This document shows, in pieces, positions 1 to 8,682 of a DNA stretch of 10,091 nt. Source of the DNA: an uncultured Curvibacter sp. GTDB taxonomy: Bacteria; Pseudomonadota; Gammaproteobacteria; Burkholderiales; Burkholderiaceae. Under the pieces are notes generated by a model. It did no database searches and was not told the DNA's origin. It saw nothing but the letters and a program-made list of their open reading frames with translations. The stretch spans positions 1 to 10,091 of the forward strand of contig CAMLNH010000067.1 of assembly GCA_946481355.1 (NCBI GenBank), written 5' to 3'. The position numbers and the translations under genes are program-made. Position 1 is the stretch's first letter. Every line of letters begins with the position of its first letter.

Positions 1-238
1 CCTTGCTGTCGAGCATGGCCTCGTCCATGTTGATGTCGATGACCTGGGCGCCGTTTTCCACCTGCTGGCGCGCCACCGCCAGCGCCTCCTCGAACTGGCC
101 ATTGAGGATCATGCGGGCAAAGGCCTTGGAGCCTGTGACGTTGGTGCGCTCGCCGACGTTGACGAAGAGCGTGTCCGCACCGATGAGCACCGGCTCCAGA
201 CCGGACAACTTCATGGGGGGGACGGAAATTTCGGACAT
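1..238 (-). CDS. metH: MetH2, folate/cobalamin half of split methionine synthase (N-terminal part only)
   Basis: This is the start of the second half of cobalamin-dependent methionine synthase. That half carries the methyltetrahydrofolate-binding, cobalamin-binding and reactivation domains and passes a methyl group to homocysteine held by the other half. Only 79 codons are present, because the gene runs off the left edge of the window. What is visible is the opening of the pterin-binding domain. [15 protein letters not shown] lies near residues 26-40 and [13 protein letters not shown] near residues 65-77; both are standard for the methyl-H4folate site. The protein starts with this domain and has no homocysteine-methyltransferase domain in front, so it is a naturally split MetH whose partner is encoded at 2230-3279. 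The ATG is supported by AGGTGA five bases upstream, by the family start, and by the SAH riboswitch that ends there. The cobalamin-binding and activation domains lie outside the window and are inferred from the family. Confidence 0.95.
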   Translation of the reverse strand, partial: MSEISVPPMKLSGLEPVLIGADTLFVNVGERTNVTGSKAFARMILNGQFEEALAVARQQVENGAQVIDINMDEAMLDSK

Positions 239-241
239 GCG

Positions 242-272
242 GCTCACCTGAGGAAAACAGAAGCAGGTGAGC
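242..272 (-). promoter_or_regulatory. Shine-Dalgarno-sequestering hairpin (riboswitch expression platform)
   Basis: On the minus strand GCTCACCTG (272-264) is followed by a 13-base loop and the exact complement CAGGTGAGC (250-242). The 3' arm contains the AGGTGA ribosome-binding site of metH2 (249-244), so the folded hairpin would block translation. Bases 272-269 of the 5' arm are also the 3' strand of the SAH aptamer pseudoknot, so the two structures exclude each other. The pairing is seen directly in the sequence; the regulatory outcome is inferred. Confidence 0.85.
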
Positions 273-331
273 GTCGTTGGATCATCCAAGCCTGACAGCA
301 CTGGGGTGCTGCTGCAACGCTCCTTGGAAGA
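265..331 (-). promoter_or_regulatory. S-adenosylhomocysteine (SAH) riboswitch aptamer
   Basis: The SAH riboswitch senses S-adenosylhomocysteine and is known upstream of ahcY and metH in proteobacteria, where ligand turns expression on. Read on the minus strand, the conserved elements occur in the right order: AAGGAGCGTTGCA, then CAGGCTTGGA, then CAACGACGCTCACC. Stem P1 is TCCAAG (328-323) with CTTGGA (290-285). P2 is CAGCAC (311-306) with GTGCTG (301-296) around a CCCA loop. The pseudoknot is GAGCGT (322-317) with ACGCTC (274-269). All three helices are perfect 6-bp pairings. The aptamer begins about 7 bases after a TAAAAT -10 box and ends just before the metH2 ribosome-binding site, as expected for this class. 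I saw no cobalamin-riboswitch signature, the other regulator often found at metH genes. Confidence 0.93.
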
Positions 332-337
332 GCCGTG

Positions 338-343
338 ATTTTA
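338..343 (-). promoter_or_regulatory. -10 box of the metH2 promoter
   Basis: TAAAAT on the minus strand (343-338) would start transcription near base 331, exactly at the 5' edge of the SAH aptamer. I saw no good -35 hexamer 16-18 bases upstream; the region there is GC-rich. Its presence suggests that metH2 has its own riboswitch-controlled transcript, separate from metH1. Confidence 0.6.
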
Positions 344-403
344 CGCGCTGTGTAGCGGCCCGGCAGCGGGGGTACTGAATGAGCCACGGCCCGGCGGCGA
401 CGC

Positions 404-430
404 GGCCCACCGCCATGGCGGGCCTAGGCC
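404..430. repeat. GC-rich palindromes just after the outer-membrane protein gene
   Basis: Two perfect 10-bp palindromes, CGCCATGGCG (411-420) and GGCCTAGGCC (421-430), abut the stop codon of the upstream minus-strand gene. GGCCC/GGGCC (404-408 with 420-424) can also pair. There is no T-run on either strand, so this is a weak candidate for an RNA 3'-end structure and not a clear intrinsic terminator. The rest of 239-430 holds the metH2 control region. Confidence 0.35.
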
Positions 431-1042
431 TCAATAATAGAAGAGCAGCCCCAGGGCGAAGTGATTGCCGTCTTTCTTGTCATCTTCCCAATCCCGCAGC
501 TTGTAGCGCTCGTGGATGTAGCGCAGGTACATGCCGAACAAGGGCTCACGCTCGGTTCTGGAAGGCGTGCTGAAAAAGTATTGTGCTTCCAGAACCGCTC
601 CGCCCGACTGCTCATACGCAGCATGGTCACCCTCTGCGTCGCCGTGGCCTTGTATGTTGGTACTTTGGACTTTGCGCACCCCACCCCCCAGGCGGAAGCG
701 CTCCGTCACAGAGTAAAAACCCAGCAGTTCCACGGGCACCCGGGAAAACTTGTAGCCCCCGTTGAGACCTTCGACACTGTCGGTCTCATACCCCATGCTG
801 CCCTGGATGGAAAACCGGTCGGTGATCCTGACATCGGCCCCCAAAGCAATGATCGATCCCTTGCCAGTCTTGATATCCCAGGTACCCGTCTGTTGGTTGC
901 TGGAGTTGATCCAGGTGCCGTCAATCAGTGGCTGTCCGCCAAAACCATAGCCTACGTTGGCATACATGCGCACTCGCGGCGCATCCGCACTGGCACCCAG
1001 GGCTGCGCAGGCGAGCGCGAGCCCGATCAAACTCTTCTTCAT
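431..1042 (-). CDS. Small outer-membrane beta-barrel protein, unrecognised
   Basis: This is a 203-residue exported protein, probably an outer-membrane barrel. The N-terminus is a classic signal peptide: MKK, a hydrophobic run LIGLALACAALG, then ASA before Asp20, giving likely cleavage after Ala19. The mature part alternates glycine- and aromatic-rich strands with polar turns, for example YANVGYGFGG near residues 28-37, FSIQGSMGYE, VPVELLGFYSV and FRLGGGVRKV. It ends in HFALGLLFYY, with the aromatic last residue expected for recognition by the Bam barrel-assembly machinery. The start is well supported by AGGGAGGAAA (1055-1046) a few bases upstream of the ATG. The gene lies between the RlmN-like gene and metH2 in the same direction, with 141 bp upstream and 192 bp downstream, so it is probably its own transcription unit. 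No enzyme motif is seen; a pore or a structural role cannot be decided from sequence. Confidence 0.8.
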   Translation of the reverse strand: MKKSLIGLALACAALGASADAPRVRMYANVGYGFGGQPLIDGTWINSSNQQTGTWDIKTGKGSIIALGADVRITDRFSIQGSMGYETDSVEGLNGGYKFSRVPVELLGFYSVTERFRLGGGVRKVQSTNIQGHGDAEGDHAAYEQSGGAVLEAQYFFSTPSRTEREPLFGMYLRYIHERYKLRDWEDDKKDGNHFALGLLFYY

Positions 1043-1144
1043 GGATTTCCTCCCTAGCTGACATCAATCGAAAAAGTCAGCGCGATTCTTCCACGCCCTG
1101 CGCATGGTCTCCAAACCCAGGGACGCGTTTCATCGAAAAGTGTT

Positions 1145-1154
1145 GTGCATGCAC
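1145..1154. repeat. GTGCATGCAC palindrome upstream of the outer-membrane protein gene
   Basis: This is a perfect 10-bp palindrome in the 141-bp gap (1043-1183) between the RlmN-like gene and the barrel-protein gene, about 100 bp before the latter's start. It could be part of an operator for that gene. I found no convincing -35/-10 pair nearby, so the role is open. Confidence 0.3.
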
Positions 1155-1183
1155 CACCGCCAGATCGCTGTATCAGCAACGAC

Positions 1184-2221
1184 TTAATTGACGTGCAGCG
1201 GAATCATGCGTCGCGCGCCCACCGCCCGCGCACGCAACTGACCACAGCCACCATCCACATCCTGCCCTGCAGACTGGCGCAGCTTGGTGAGGATGCCGCG
1301 GCGGTGCAGCTGCCGCGCCATCTCCGCAGCGGCGTCACGCGTCGGTCGCTCATAGGGCAGGCCGTCGACGGCGTTGTAGGGGATGAGATTGAGGATGGCG
1401 TACTTGCCGTGCAGGAGACGCACCAGCCCCTCGATTTCCTCAGCACTGTCGTTGATGCCAGCCAGCAGGGTCCACTGGTACTGGATCGGGTAACCGCTGA
1501 GGCGCGCGTAGCGCTCACCTGCCTCCACCAGCTCTTCCGGCGTCAAACGAGGTGCGCGCGGCAGCAGCTGCGCGCGCAGGTCGGCCCGCGTGGTGTGCAG
1601 GGACAGTGCCAACGCCGGCTTCACCGGCCCCTGCGGCAAGGCCTCGAAGACGCGCGGATCACCGACGGTGGAAAACACCAGATTCTTGTGCCCGACATTT
1701 CCGGCCGTGCCCAGCAGGTCGATGGCTTCGAGCACGTTGTCCAGGTTGTGCGCCGGCTCGCCCATGCCCATGAAGACCACGCGCTGCACCGGCCGGTAGC
1801 GGCGGGCCAGGGCCACCTGGGCCACGATCTCGGCGCTCTCGATCTGGCGGATCAGCCCCGAGGTGCCCGTCATACAGAAGGTACAACCCACGGCACAACC
1901 GACCTGGGTCGAGACACAGAGCGCGGGTATGCGTCCGGGCGGCATGTGCACGCTCTCGACCAGCTGACCATCGGCCAGCGCAACCACGCGGCGCAGGGAA
2001 CCATCTTGGCCCGGATGCTCCGAGTGCACGGTGGCCAGCGCCGCCAGTTCACGCTCCAGCACCGGCAAGGTCTGCCGCAATGTGGTGGGCAGGAAGTTCT
2101 CGATCGGACGGCTACCGTGATCCTGCGGCAGGGCCTGGGACCACAGGCGCAGCACGCGGTGCTCGTGGCGCGGGTTGGCCCCGAGCGCGCGCAGGCGCTG
2201 TCGCAGGGCCTCGATGCGCAT
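1184..2221 (-). CDS. RlmN/Cfr-family radical-SAM RNA methyltransferase (RlmN-like paralogue)
   Basis: This protein of 345 residues belongs to the family that methylates adenine C2 or C8 in RNA, using one SAM as methyl donor and a second as radical source. The iron-sulfur motif is C-x3-C-x2-C at Cys109, Cys113 and Cys116 (CAVGCTFC). Both catalytic cysteines have counterparts: Cys102 in LCVSTQVGC and Cys326 in DVDGGCGQL. GMGEP (152-156) is the SAM-binding motif, and SLHTT (207-211) also matches the family. It is shorter at the N-terminus than E. coli RlmN (384 residues). Canonical rlmN of Burkholderiales is usually found next to ndk and pilus/isoprenoid genes, so this copy is probably a paralogue, and its RNA target is unknown. 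The chosen ATG is 8 bp after the metH1 stop, with AGGGG upstream, implying co-transcription with metH1. Reading-frame extension further upstream runs inside metH1 and has no support. Confidence 0.88.
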   Translation of the reverse strand: MRIEALRQRLRALGANPRHEHRVLRLWSQALPQDHGSRPIENFLPTTLRQTLPVLERELAALATVHSEHPGQDGSLRRVVALADGQLVESVHMPPGRIPALCVSTQVGCAVGCTFCMTGTSGLIRQIESAEIVAQVALARRYRPVQRVVFMGMGEPAHNLDNVLEAIDLLGTAGNVGHKNLVFSTVGDPRVFEALPQGPVKPALALSLHTTRADLRAQLLPRAPRLTPEELVEAGERYARLSGYPIQYQWTLLAGINDSAEEIEGLVRLLHGKYAILNLIPYNAVDGLPYERPTRDAAAEMARQLHRRGILTKLRQSAGQDVDGGCGQLRARAVGARRMIPLHVN

Positions 2222-2229
2222 GGAGGCCC

Positions 2230-3279
<1,050 letters not shown>

Positions 3280-3286
3280 GCCCTCT

Positions 3287-3292
3287 ATTGTA
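3287..3292 (-). promoter_or_regulatory. -10 box of the metH1 promoter
   Basis: TACAAT on the minus strand, followed by AGAGGGC and then the metH1 ATG. A start 6-8 bases after the hexamer would fall at the ATG itself, so the transcript would be essentially leaderless. No clear -35 hexamer was found. The 68-bp gap 3280-3347 is shared with the divergent rhodanese gene. Confidence 0.55.
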
Positions 3293-3333
3293 GAAAGCCG
3301 GCACGATGGCAGCGGATCACCGCCAAAACCCGG

Positions 3334-3339
3334 GACAAT
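3334..3339 (+). promoter_or_regulatory. -10-like box of the rhodanese-recQ promoter
   Basis: GACAAT lies 8 bases before the rhodanese-gene ATG within GACAATAGCGGGCT. It mirrors the metH1 box TACAATAGAGGGC on the other strand. No recognisable -35. As for metH1, the spacing points to a very short or absent leader. Confidence 0.45.
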
Positions 3340-3347
3340 AGCGGGCT

Positions 3348-3743
3348 ATGAAACACCTGCTGCCCCGGGACACCTGGGAATTCCTGCAACAGACCCCGGA
3401 TGCGCTCTTCATCGACGTGCGCATGGAGATCGAGTCGCTTTACGTCGGGCGCCCGCCCGGCGTGGTCAACATCCCCTGGTACGAATACCCGGACCTCACG
3501 CCCGATCCTGCCGGTTTCGTCGCTGCGGTGGACCGCGAGAGCGCCGGCCAGAAGGACCGGCCCGTCGTCCTGCTGTGCCGCAGTGGCAAACGCACGCTGG
3601 ACGCCGGCAAGGCGCTGGAGGCCGCAGGCTACTCCCAGCTCATCAATGTGCTGCACGGCTTCGAGGGCGATCTGGACGACCAGTTCCGGCGCTCCACGCT
3701 CAACGGCTGGCGCCACGACGGTCTGCCCTGGGAACAGATGTGA
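3348..3743 (+). CDS. Single-domain rhodanese-like sulfurtransferase
   Basis: This 131-residue protein is a single rhodanese domain, a cytoplasmic fold that carries sulfur as a persulfide on one cysteine. The active-site loop is CRSGKRT (77-83), with Cys77 as the sulfur carrier and a six-residue loop typical of sulfurtransferases rather than Cdc25-type phosphatases. FIDVRMEIE (21-29) and PGVVNIPWYEY (37-47) are the conserved rhodanese strands near the start. There is no signal peptide or membrane segment. It starts at an ATG close to a -10 box and is followed after 36 bp by recQ in the same direction, so the two are probably co-transcribed. A functional link with recQ is not evident. The sulfur donor and acceptor are unknown; the pairing with a methionine-synthesis locus across the divergent promoter is suggestive only. 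Confidence 0.9.
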   Translation: MKHLLPRDTWEFLQQTPDALFIDVRMEIESLYVGRPPGVVNIPWYEYPDLTPDPAGFVAAVDRESAGQKDRPVVLLCRSGKRTLDAGKALEAAGYSQLINVLHGFEGDLDDQFRRSTLNGWRHDGLPWEQM

Positions 3744-3763
3744 GTTCGCATCGCATCGCCTGA

Positions 3764-3775
3764 CCGGAGCTCCGG
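3764..3775. repeat. 12-bp palindrome enclosing the recQ ribosome-binding site
   Basis: CCGGAGCTCCGG is a perfect palindrome 4 bases before the recQ GTG. It contains GGAG, the only Shine-Dalgarno candidate. As such a tight palindrome it cannot form a large-loop hairpin, so any effect on translation would be mild or need pairing between molecules. Confidence 0.4.
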
Positions 3776-3779
3776 ACCC

Positions 3780-5629
<1,850 letters not shown>

Positions 5630-5639
<10 letters not shown>

Positions 5640-5661
5640 AACGGCGCCTGTCAGGCGCCGT
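5630..5661 (-). terminator. Intrinsic terminator of the 100-residue protein gene, overlapping the recQ stop
   Basis: ACGGCGCCTG (5641-5650) and CAGGCGCCGT (5652-5661) are perfect complements, giving a strong GC-rich stem. On the minus strand it is followed by TTTTAATTT, a T-run that overlaps the recQ stop codon. On the plus strand the stem is followed by GAAAAAGA and lacks a T-run, so it should stop transcription mainly from the minus-strand gene, though it may also help end recQ mRNA. Confidence 0.75.
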
Positions 5662-5694
5662 GAAAAAGATGAGCCGTCAAGCTGAGCAGCCGGT

Positions 5695-5997
5695 TCAATG
5701 CCGGCGGAAGTTGCTCTCGTAAGACATGGCGGCGGCAGACATGGTGTTCTGCAGACGCTCGATGGCGCGGCTGTGGCGCTGAACCTTGGAGCTGTCACGC
5801 AGCTGCTGGCGATGGTGCTGCATGAGCTTGTCGAACTTGGCGCGGCAGGGCTCGAGCACACCGGCGAGATGCAGGGCGATGTAGGCGACATGGTCAGCCT
5901 GGGTGTCGCGGAACTCGTCAGTCCACTGCTTGAAGAGCTGCCACTTGTACGTGCCTTTTTCCGGCACTTTGATGATGTCCTTGCGTACGGTCGTCAT
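5695..5997 (-). CDS. Conserved-looking 100-residue hypothetical protein
   Basis: Not recognised. The predicted product is 100 residues, hydrophilic and rich in Lys, Arg, His and Gln, with heptad-like helical stretches such as KFDKLMQHHRQQLRDSSKVQ around residues 54-73. It has no signal peptide, membrane segment or cysteine motif, so it is probably a soluble, mostly helical cytoplasmic protein. The ATG chosen opens with MTTVRKDIIKVPEKGTYKW and has GAGGA about 7 bases upstream. An extension of 40 residues to an earlier ATG is possible but would run through a palindrome and lacks a ribosome site. It lies downstream of the AAA+ gene on the same strand, separated by 173 bp that hold a terminator-like hairpin. 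It therefore probably has its own promoter, which I could not place. It is convergent with recQ. The coding call rests on codon bias, the ribosome site and the terminators at both ends. Confidence 0.72.
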   Translation of the reverse strand: MTTVRKDIIKVPEKGTYKWQLFKQWTDEFRDTQADHVAYIALHLAGVLEPCRAKFDKLMQHHRQQLRDSSKVQRHSRAIERLQNTMSAAAMSYESNFRRH

Positions 5998-6039
5998 AGC
6001 TGTCCTCGTGGGCGATCCAGGGTTGCGGGTGCGATCCGC

Positions 6040-6053
6040 GACCCGGCCGGGTC
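6040..6053. repeat. 14-bp perfect palindrome upstream of the 100-residue protein gene
   Basis: GACCCGGCCGGGTC is a perfect palindrome 42 bp before the ATG at 5997. GGATCGC also occurs twice on the minus strand between it and the gene. It could be an operator or part of a leader structure; there is no direct evidence for either. Confidence 0.35.
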
Positions 6054-6114
6054 TTCCGGCATTTGCCATGTGCTTATGACGCCTCAGCCCGTCCGACGGT
6101 TGACAGGCCTGACA

Positions 6115-6146
6115 CAAAAATAGGCCAGCGACACCGCTCCGCTGAC
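6115..6146 (-). terminator. Intrinsic terminator of the AAA+ ATPase gene
   Basis: On the minus strand GTCAGCG (6146-6140) pairs with CGCTGGC (6130-6124), a 7-bp stem with one G-T pair and a 9-base loop. It is followed by CTATTTTTG. The structure begins 24 bases after the ATPase stop codon, a normal place for a factor-independent terminator. Confidence 0.65.
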
Positions 6147-6170
6147 GCTAAGGCCTTGAATTCAAAAGGT

Positions 6171-8501
6171 TTATTGCAGAAAACCCAGACCTCGATGCTC
6201 ACGCACCTCCGGCTTGATGCGGTGTTCCGCTTCAAGCTGGTCGAGGAATTCCTCAGGCCCGAAACCTTCACCCAGGATGGCTGCCTGACGCTGCACCGCA
6301 GCAAAATCACCCAGGCACAGCTGATCCAGCTGATCCAGCCGCTTGAGGAACACCGGCAGGAGCCGCTGGGCCTGTCCCGCCAGGGCCTCGGCCACGAACA
6401 TCGCTCGCCGCTGATCCAGGCTCAGCGGCTTGAAGCGGATCTTGAAGGTGAAGCGACGCAAGGCGGCCTGGTCGATCCGGTCCATGAGGTTGGTGGTGCA
6501 GATGAACACGCCCTGGTGCCGCTCCATGCCCTGCAACATCTCGTTGACTTCGGTGACCTCGTAAGTCCGCTGCGCCCCACGCCGGTCCTGCAGAAAGCTG
6601 TCGGCCTCGTCCAACAGCAGCACGGCGTTCTCTGCCTCGGCCTCGGCAAACATCGCGGCCATGTTTTCCTCGGTCTCGCCGATGAATTTGCTGACCAGAT
6701 CGCTGGCCTGGCGAATCATCAAGGGCCGCCCCATCTGGGCCGCCAGGTATTCGGCCAGCGCCGTCTTGCCGCTACCGGGCGGACCATGGAAGCACAGGCT
6801 GCCGCGCCCACGCGCCTGCAAGGCCTGGACGATACGACCCAGTCCGAAGCGGCATTCCACGTTGAGCAGACCGAGGTCGTATTGCGTGTCCGGCGCGCGC
6901 GGGTGCGCCAGATCACGCCGCCCGCCCAGCGCCTGATCGGCGTTGCGCAACTGGCGCTCGATCAAGGCCTCGGTCTCCTGTTGCGGTTGCGCTGCGGCAC
7001 CTCCAGCACTCACCATGCCGGCGAAACGCACGGCCGTGTGGATCTGGGCTGGCGTCAGGCTCTTGCGTGCGACCAGCCGCTCCACAAAGGGCGGTGAAAC
7101 CTGCACACCTTGCAGCGCGCGCCGCACCAGTTCCTCGCGTGCGCCCGGGGGCGGGGACTTGAGTTCCAGATGGTAGGCAAAGCGGCGCCGGAAAGCCGGG
7201 TCGATCTGCTCGATGCGGTTGGTGATCCAGACCGTCGGCACCGCGTTCGACTCCAGGATCTGGTTGACCCAGGCCTTGCCGCTGACGCTGCTGCTGGCCT
7301 GCTGTCCGGCCTTTTCAGCACGCACCAGCAACTGGGCCGCTTCGCTCGAGATCGGCGGAAAGACATCCTCGACTTCATCGAACAGCAGCACGGACTGTGC
7401 ACTGCCCTTGAGAAACACCTGGGCAATCTGCAGCGAACGGTAGCGCTCGCGGCCACTGAGTGAGTTGCCGTCACGGTCCGCGTATTCCACCTCGAACAAC
7501 TCCAGCCCCGCGGCCTGCGCCGCCACCTTGGCCAGTTCGGTCTTGCCCGTGCCCGGCGGTCCGTAGAGCAGGACGTTGACACCTGCTTCGCGCCGGGCCA
7601 CGGCATGGCACAGCAGGGTACTGAGCAGCTGCGCCTCCTCCGCCACGAAAGCGAAGTCCTCCAGCGCCAGGCGGCTCTTGCTGGCCGGGCGGGTGAAGAC
7701 TGCCATGAGCTCGGCCTGATCGCGGTACTCGCGCATCAGCACCGGCGGCAGCTTCTCGCTGACCTTCATCAGATCAGCCAGATCGGTGATGTTGTGCTCG
7801 GAGATCAGGTTGTCGACCAGGCCGATGCGCTCCAGGCGCGACCCCGTGCGCAAGGCCTCGCCGACCTCCTCGGCCCGCACGCCCGCCACCTCGGCGATGA
7901 GCGCATAGGCTTCGGAGGCATTGCTGACCTTGAACTCCACCAGCAGGCTGCGCAGCTCACGCTGATAGCGCGTCAGCGTGCCGTAGAGCAGCAGGGCACG
8001 CTCGGCCTGGTTGAGCTGCAGCAGGTGCGCCAGCGCGTCGATGTTCTTCTCGACCAGCGTCGACTGTTTTTTCAGCGCCTGACGCAGCCAGTCGCCGGTA
8101 GCCCCCAGCACCAGTTGCAGGTCACGCGGCTGATGCTTGGCGTAGTCGTCCAGGTAATAGAAAAGCGTGCCCTCCTCGTAAGGGCCGCGCCAGTCCCCGT
8201 AGCGCGCGAGGAATGCATCGACATCGAGCCCCTCATGCCCGGCCCAGGCCTCGTTGCCGCTGCAGCGGCGTGCCAGGTAGTCACGCAACCGCTCCAGCAC
8301 GGGCAGGGGCCAGATCAGATGGCGGCCCACCAGCTCGATCACGCCGTGCAGGTCCCGGCGCGCGCTGAACGTCCCGCCCATGCGGCTGACCAGCGTGAGC
8401 ACAAAATGCGAGCACATGAGGTCGAGCACCGGCGCTTCCCGCAAACCGGGAGATACCAGCAGCGGACTGCCCGCCCGGCCTGTTGACTGTCGCTTGACCA
8501 T
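6171..8501 (-). CDS. Tandem AAA+ ATPase, 776 residues, function unknown
   Basis: This protein has two complete AAA+ modules after a helical N-terminal region of about 280 residues with no recognised domain. Module 1 has Walker A GPPGTGKT (314-321), Walker B VLLFDEVED (371-379), sensor-1 region WITNR (425-429) and an arginine-rich RRRF (438-441). Module 2 has Walker A GPPGSGKT (573-580), Walker B LLLDEADS (628-635), TTNLMDRID (669-677) and LRRF (681-684). The layout resembles Cdc48/p97- and SpoVK-type unfoldases (COG0464), but no protease motif or N-domain of those proteins is seen. It probably forms a ring that remodels protein partners; the substrate is unknown. The ATG at 8501 is preferred, with GGGGGA upstream, but an in-frame GTG 12 codons earlier and an ATG 29 codons later are possible. 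It stands alone between a divergent small membrane-protein gene and a terminator. Confidence 0.88.
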   Translation of the reverse strand: MVKRQSTGRAGSPLLVSPGLREAPVLDLMCSHFVLTLVSRMGGTFSARRDLHGVIELVGRHLIWPLPVLERLRDYLARRCSGNEAWAGHEGLDVDAFLARYGDWRGPYEEGTLFYYLDDYAKHQPRDLQLVLGATGDWLRQALKKQSTLVEKNIDALAHLLQLNQAERALLLYGTLTRYQRELRSLLVEFKVSNASEAYALIAEVAGVRAEEVGEALRTGSRLERIGLVDNLISEHNITDLADLMKVSEKLPPVLMREYRDQAELMAVFTRPASKSRLALEDFAFVAEEAQLLSTLLCHAVARREAGVNVLLYGPPGTGKTELAKVAAQAAGLELFEVEYADRDGNSLSGRERYRSLQIAQVFLKGSAQSVLLFDEVEDVFPPISSEAAQLLVRAEKAGQQASSSVSGKAWVNQILESNAVPTVWITNRIEQIDPAFRRRFAYHLELKSPPPGAREELVRRALQGVQVSPPFVERLVARKSLTPAQIHTAVRFAGMVSAGGAAAQPQQETEALIERQLRNADQALGGRRDLAHPRAPDTQYDLGLLNVECRFGLGRIVQALQARGRGSLCFHGPPGSGKTALAEYLAAQMGRPLMIRQASDLVSKFIGETEENMAAMFAEAEAENAVLLLDEADSFLQDRRGAQRTYEVTEVNEMLQGMERHQGVFICTTNLMDRIDQAALRRFTFKIRFKPLSLDQRRAMFVAEALAGQAQRLLPVFLKRLDQLDQLCLGDFAAVQRQAAILGEGFGPEEFLDQLEAEHRIKPEVREHRGLGFLQ

Positions 8502-8523
8502 GCAACGTCCCCCATCGAGGTCC

Positions 8524-8538
8524 CGTGACGCGTTCACG
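8524..8538. promoter_or_regulatory. CGTGA-N5-TCACG dyad upstream of the AAA+ gene
   Basis: This inverted repeat with 5-base arms and a 5-base centre lies 22 bp before the ATG of the AAA+ gene in the 181-bp divergent gap 8502-8682. Position and symmetry suit a repressor operator. GTGA/TCAC arms recall CRP/FNR-type half-sites, but those normally have a 6-base centre, so no regulator is named. Confidence 0.35.
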
Positions 8539-8643
8539 ATAGCGCAGAGCCCCCCATGCTGGGAAGCCCCGCCAGGGCGTACGGGCAGGGCTTGACGCCA
8601 TGGCCGCCGGGCGGCACCCTGCGCGGTTACCCGGTCTGCCATG

Positions 8644-8649
8644 TAAAAT
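8644..8649 (+). promoter_or_regulatory. -10 box of the small membrane-protein gene
   Basis: TAAAAT lies 33 bases before the ATG at 8683, allowing a leader of roughly 26-28 bases that includes the AGGA ribosome site. No clear -35 is seen. Confidence 0.55.
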
Positions 8650-8682
8650 CGTCCCAGTCTCCCTGATCTGATAGGAATCTTC

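Noticed and set aside
239..430. Cobalamin riboswitch upstream of metH2
   Set aside because: Considered because metH genes often have one, but no B12-box-like sequence is present and the space is filled by the SAH aptamer.
5641..5661. Same hairpin as a plus-strand terminator for recQ
   Set aside because: There is no T-run after the stem on the plus strand, only GAAAAAGA, so it was assigned to the minus strand.
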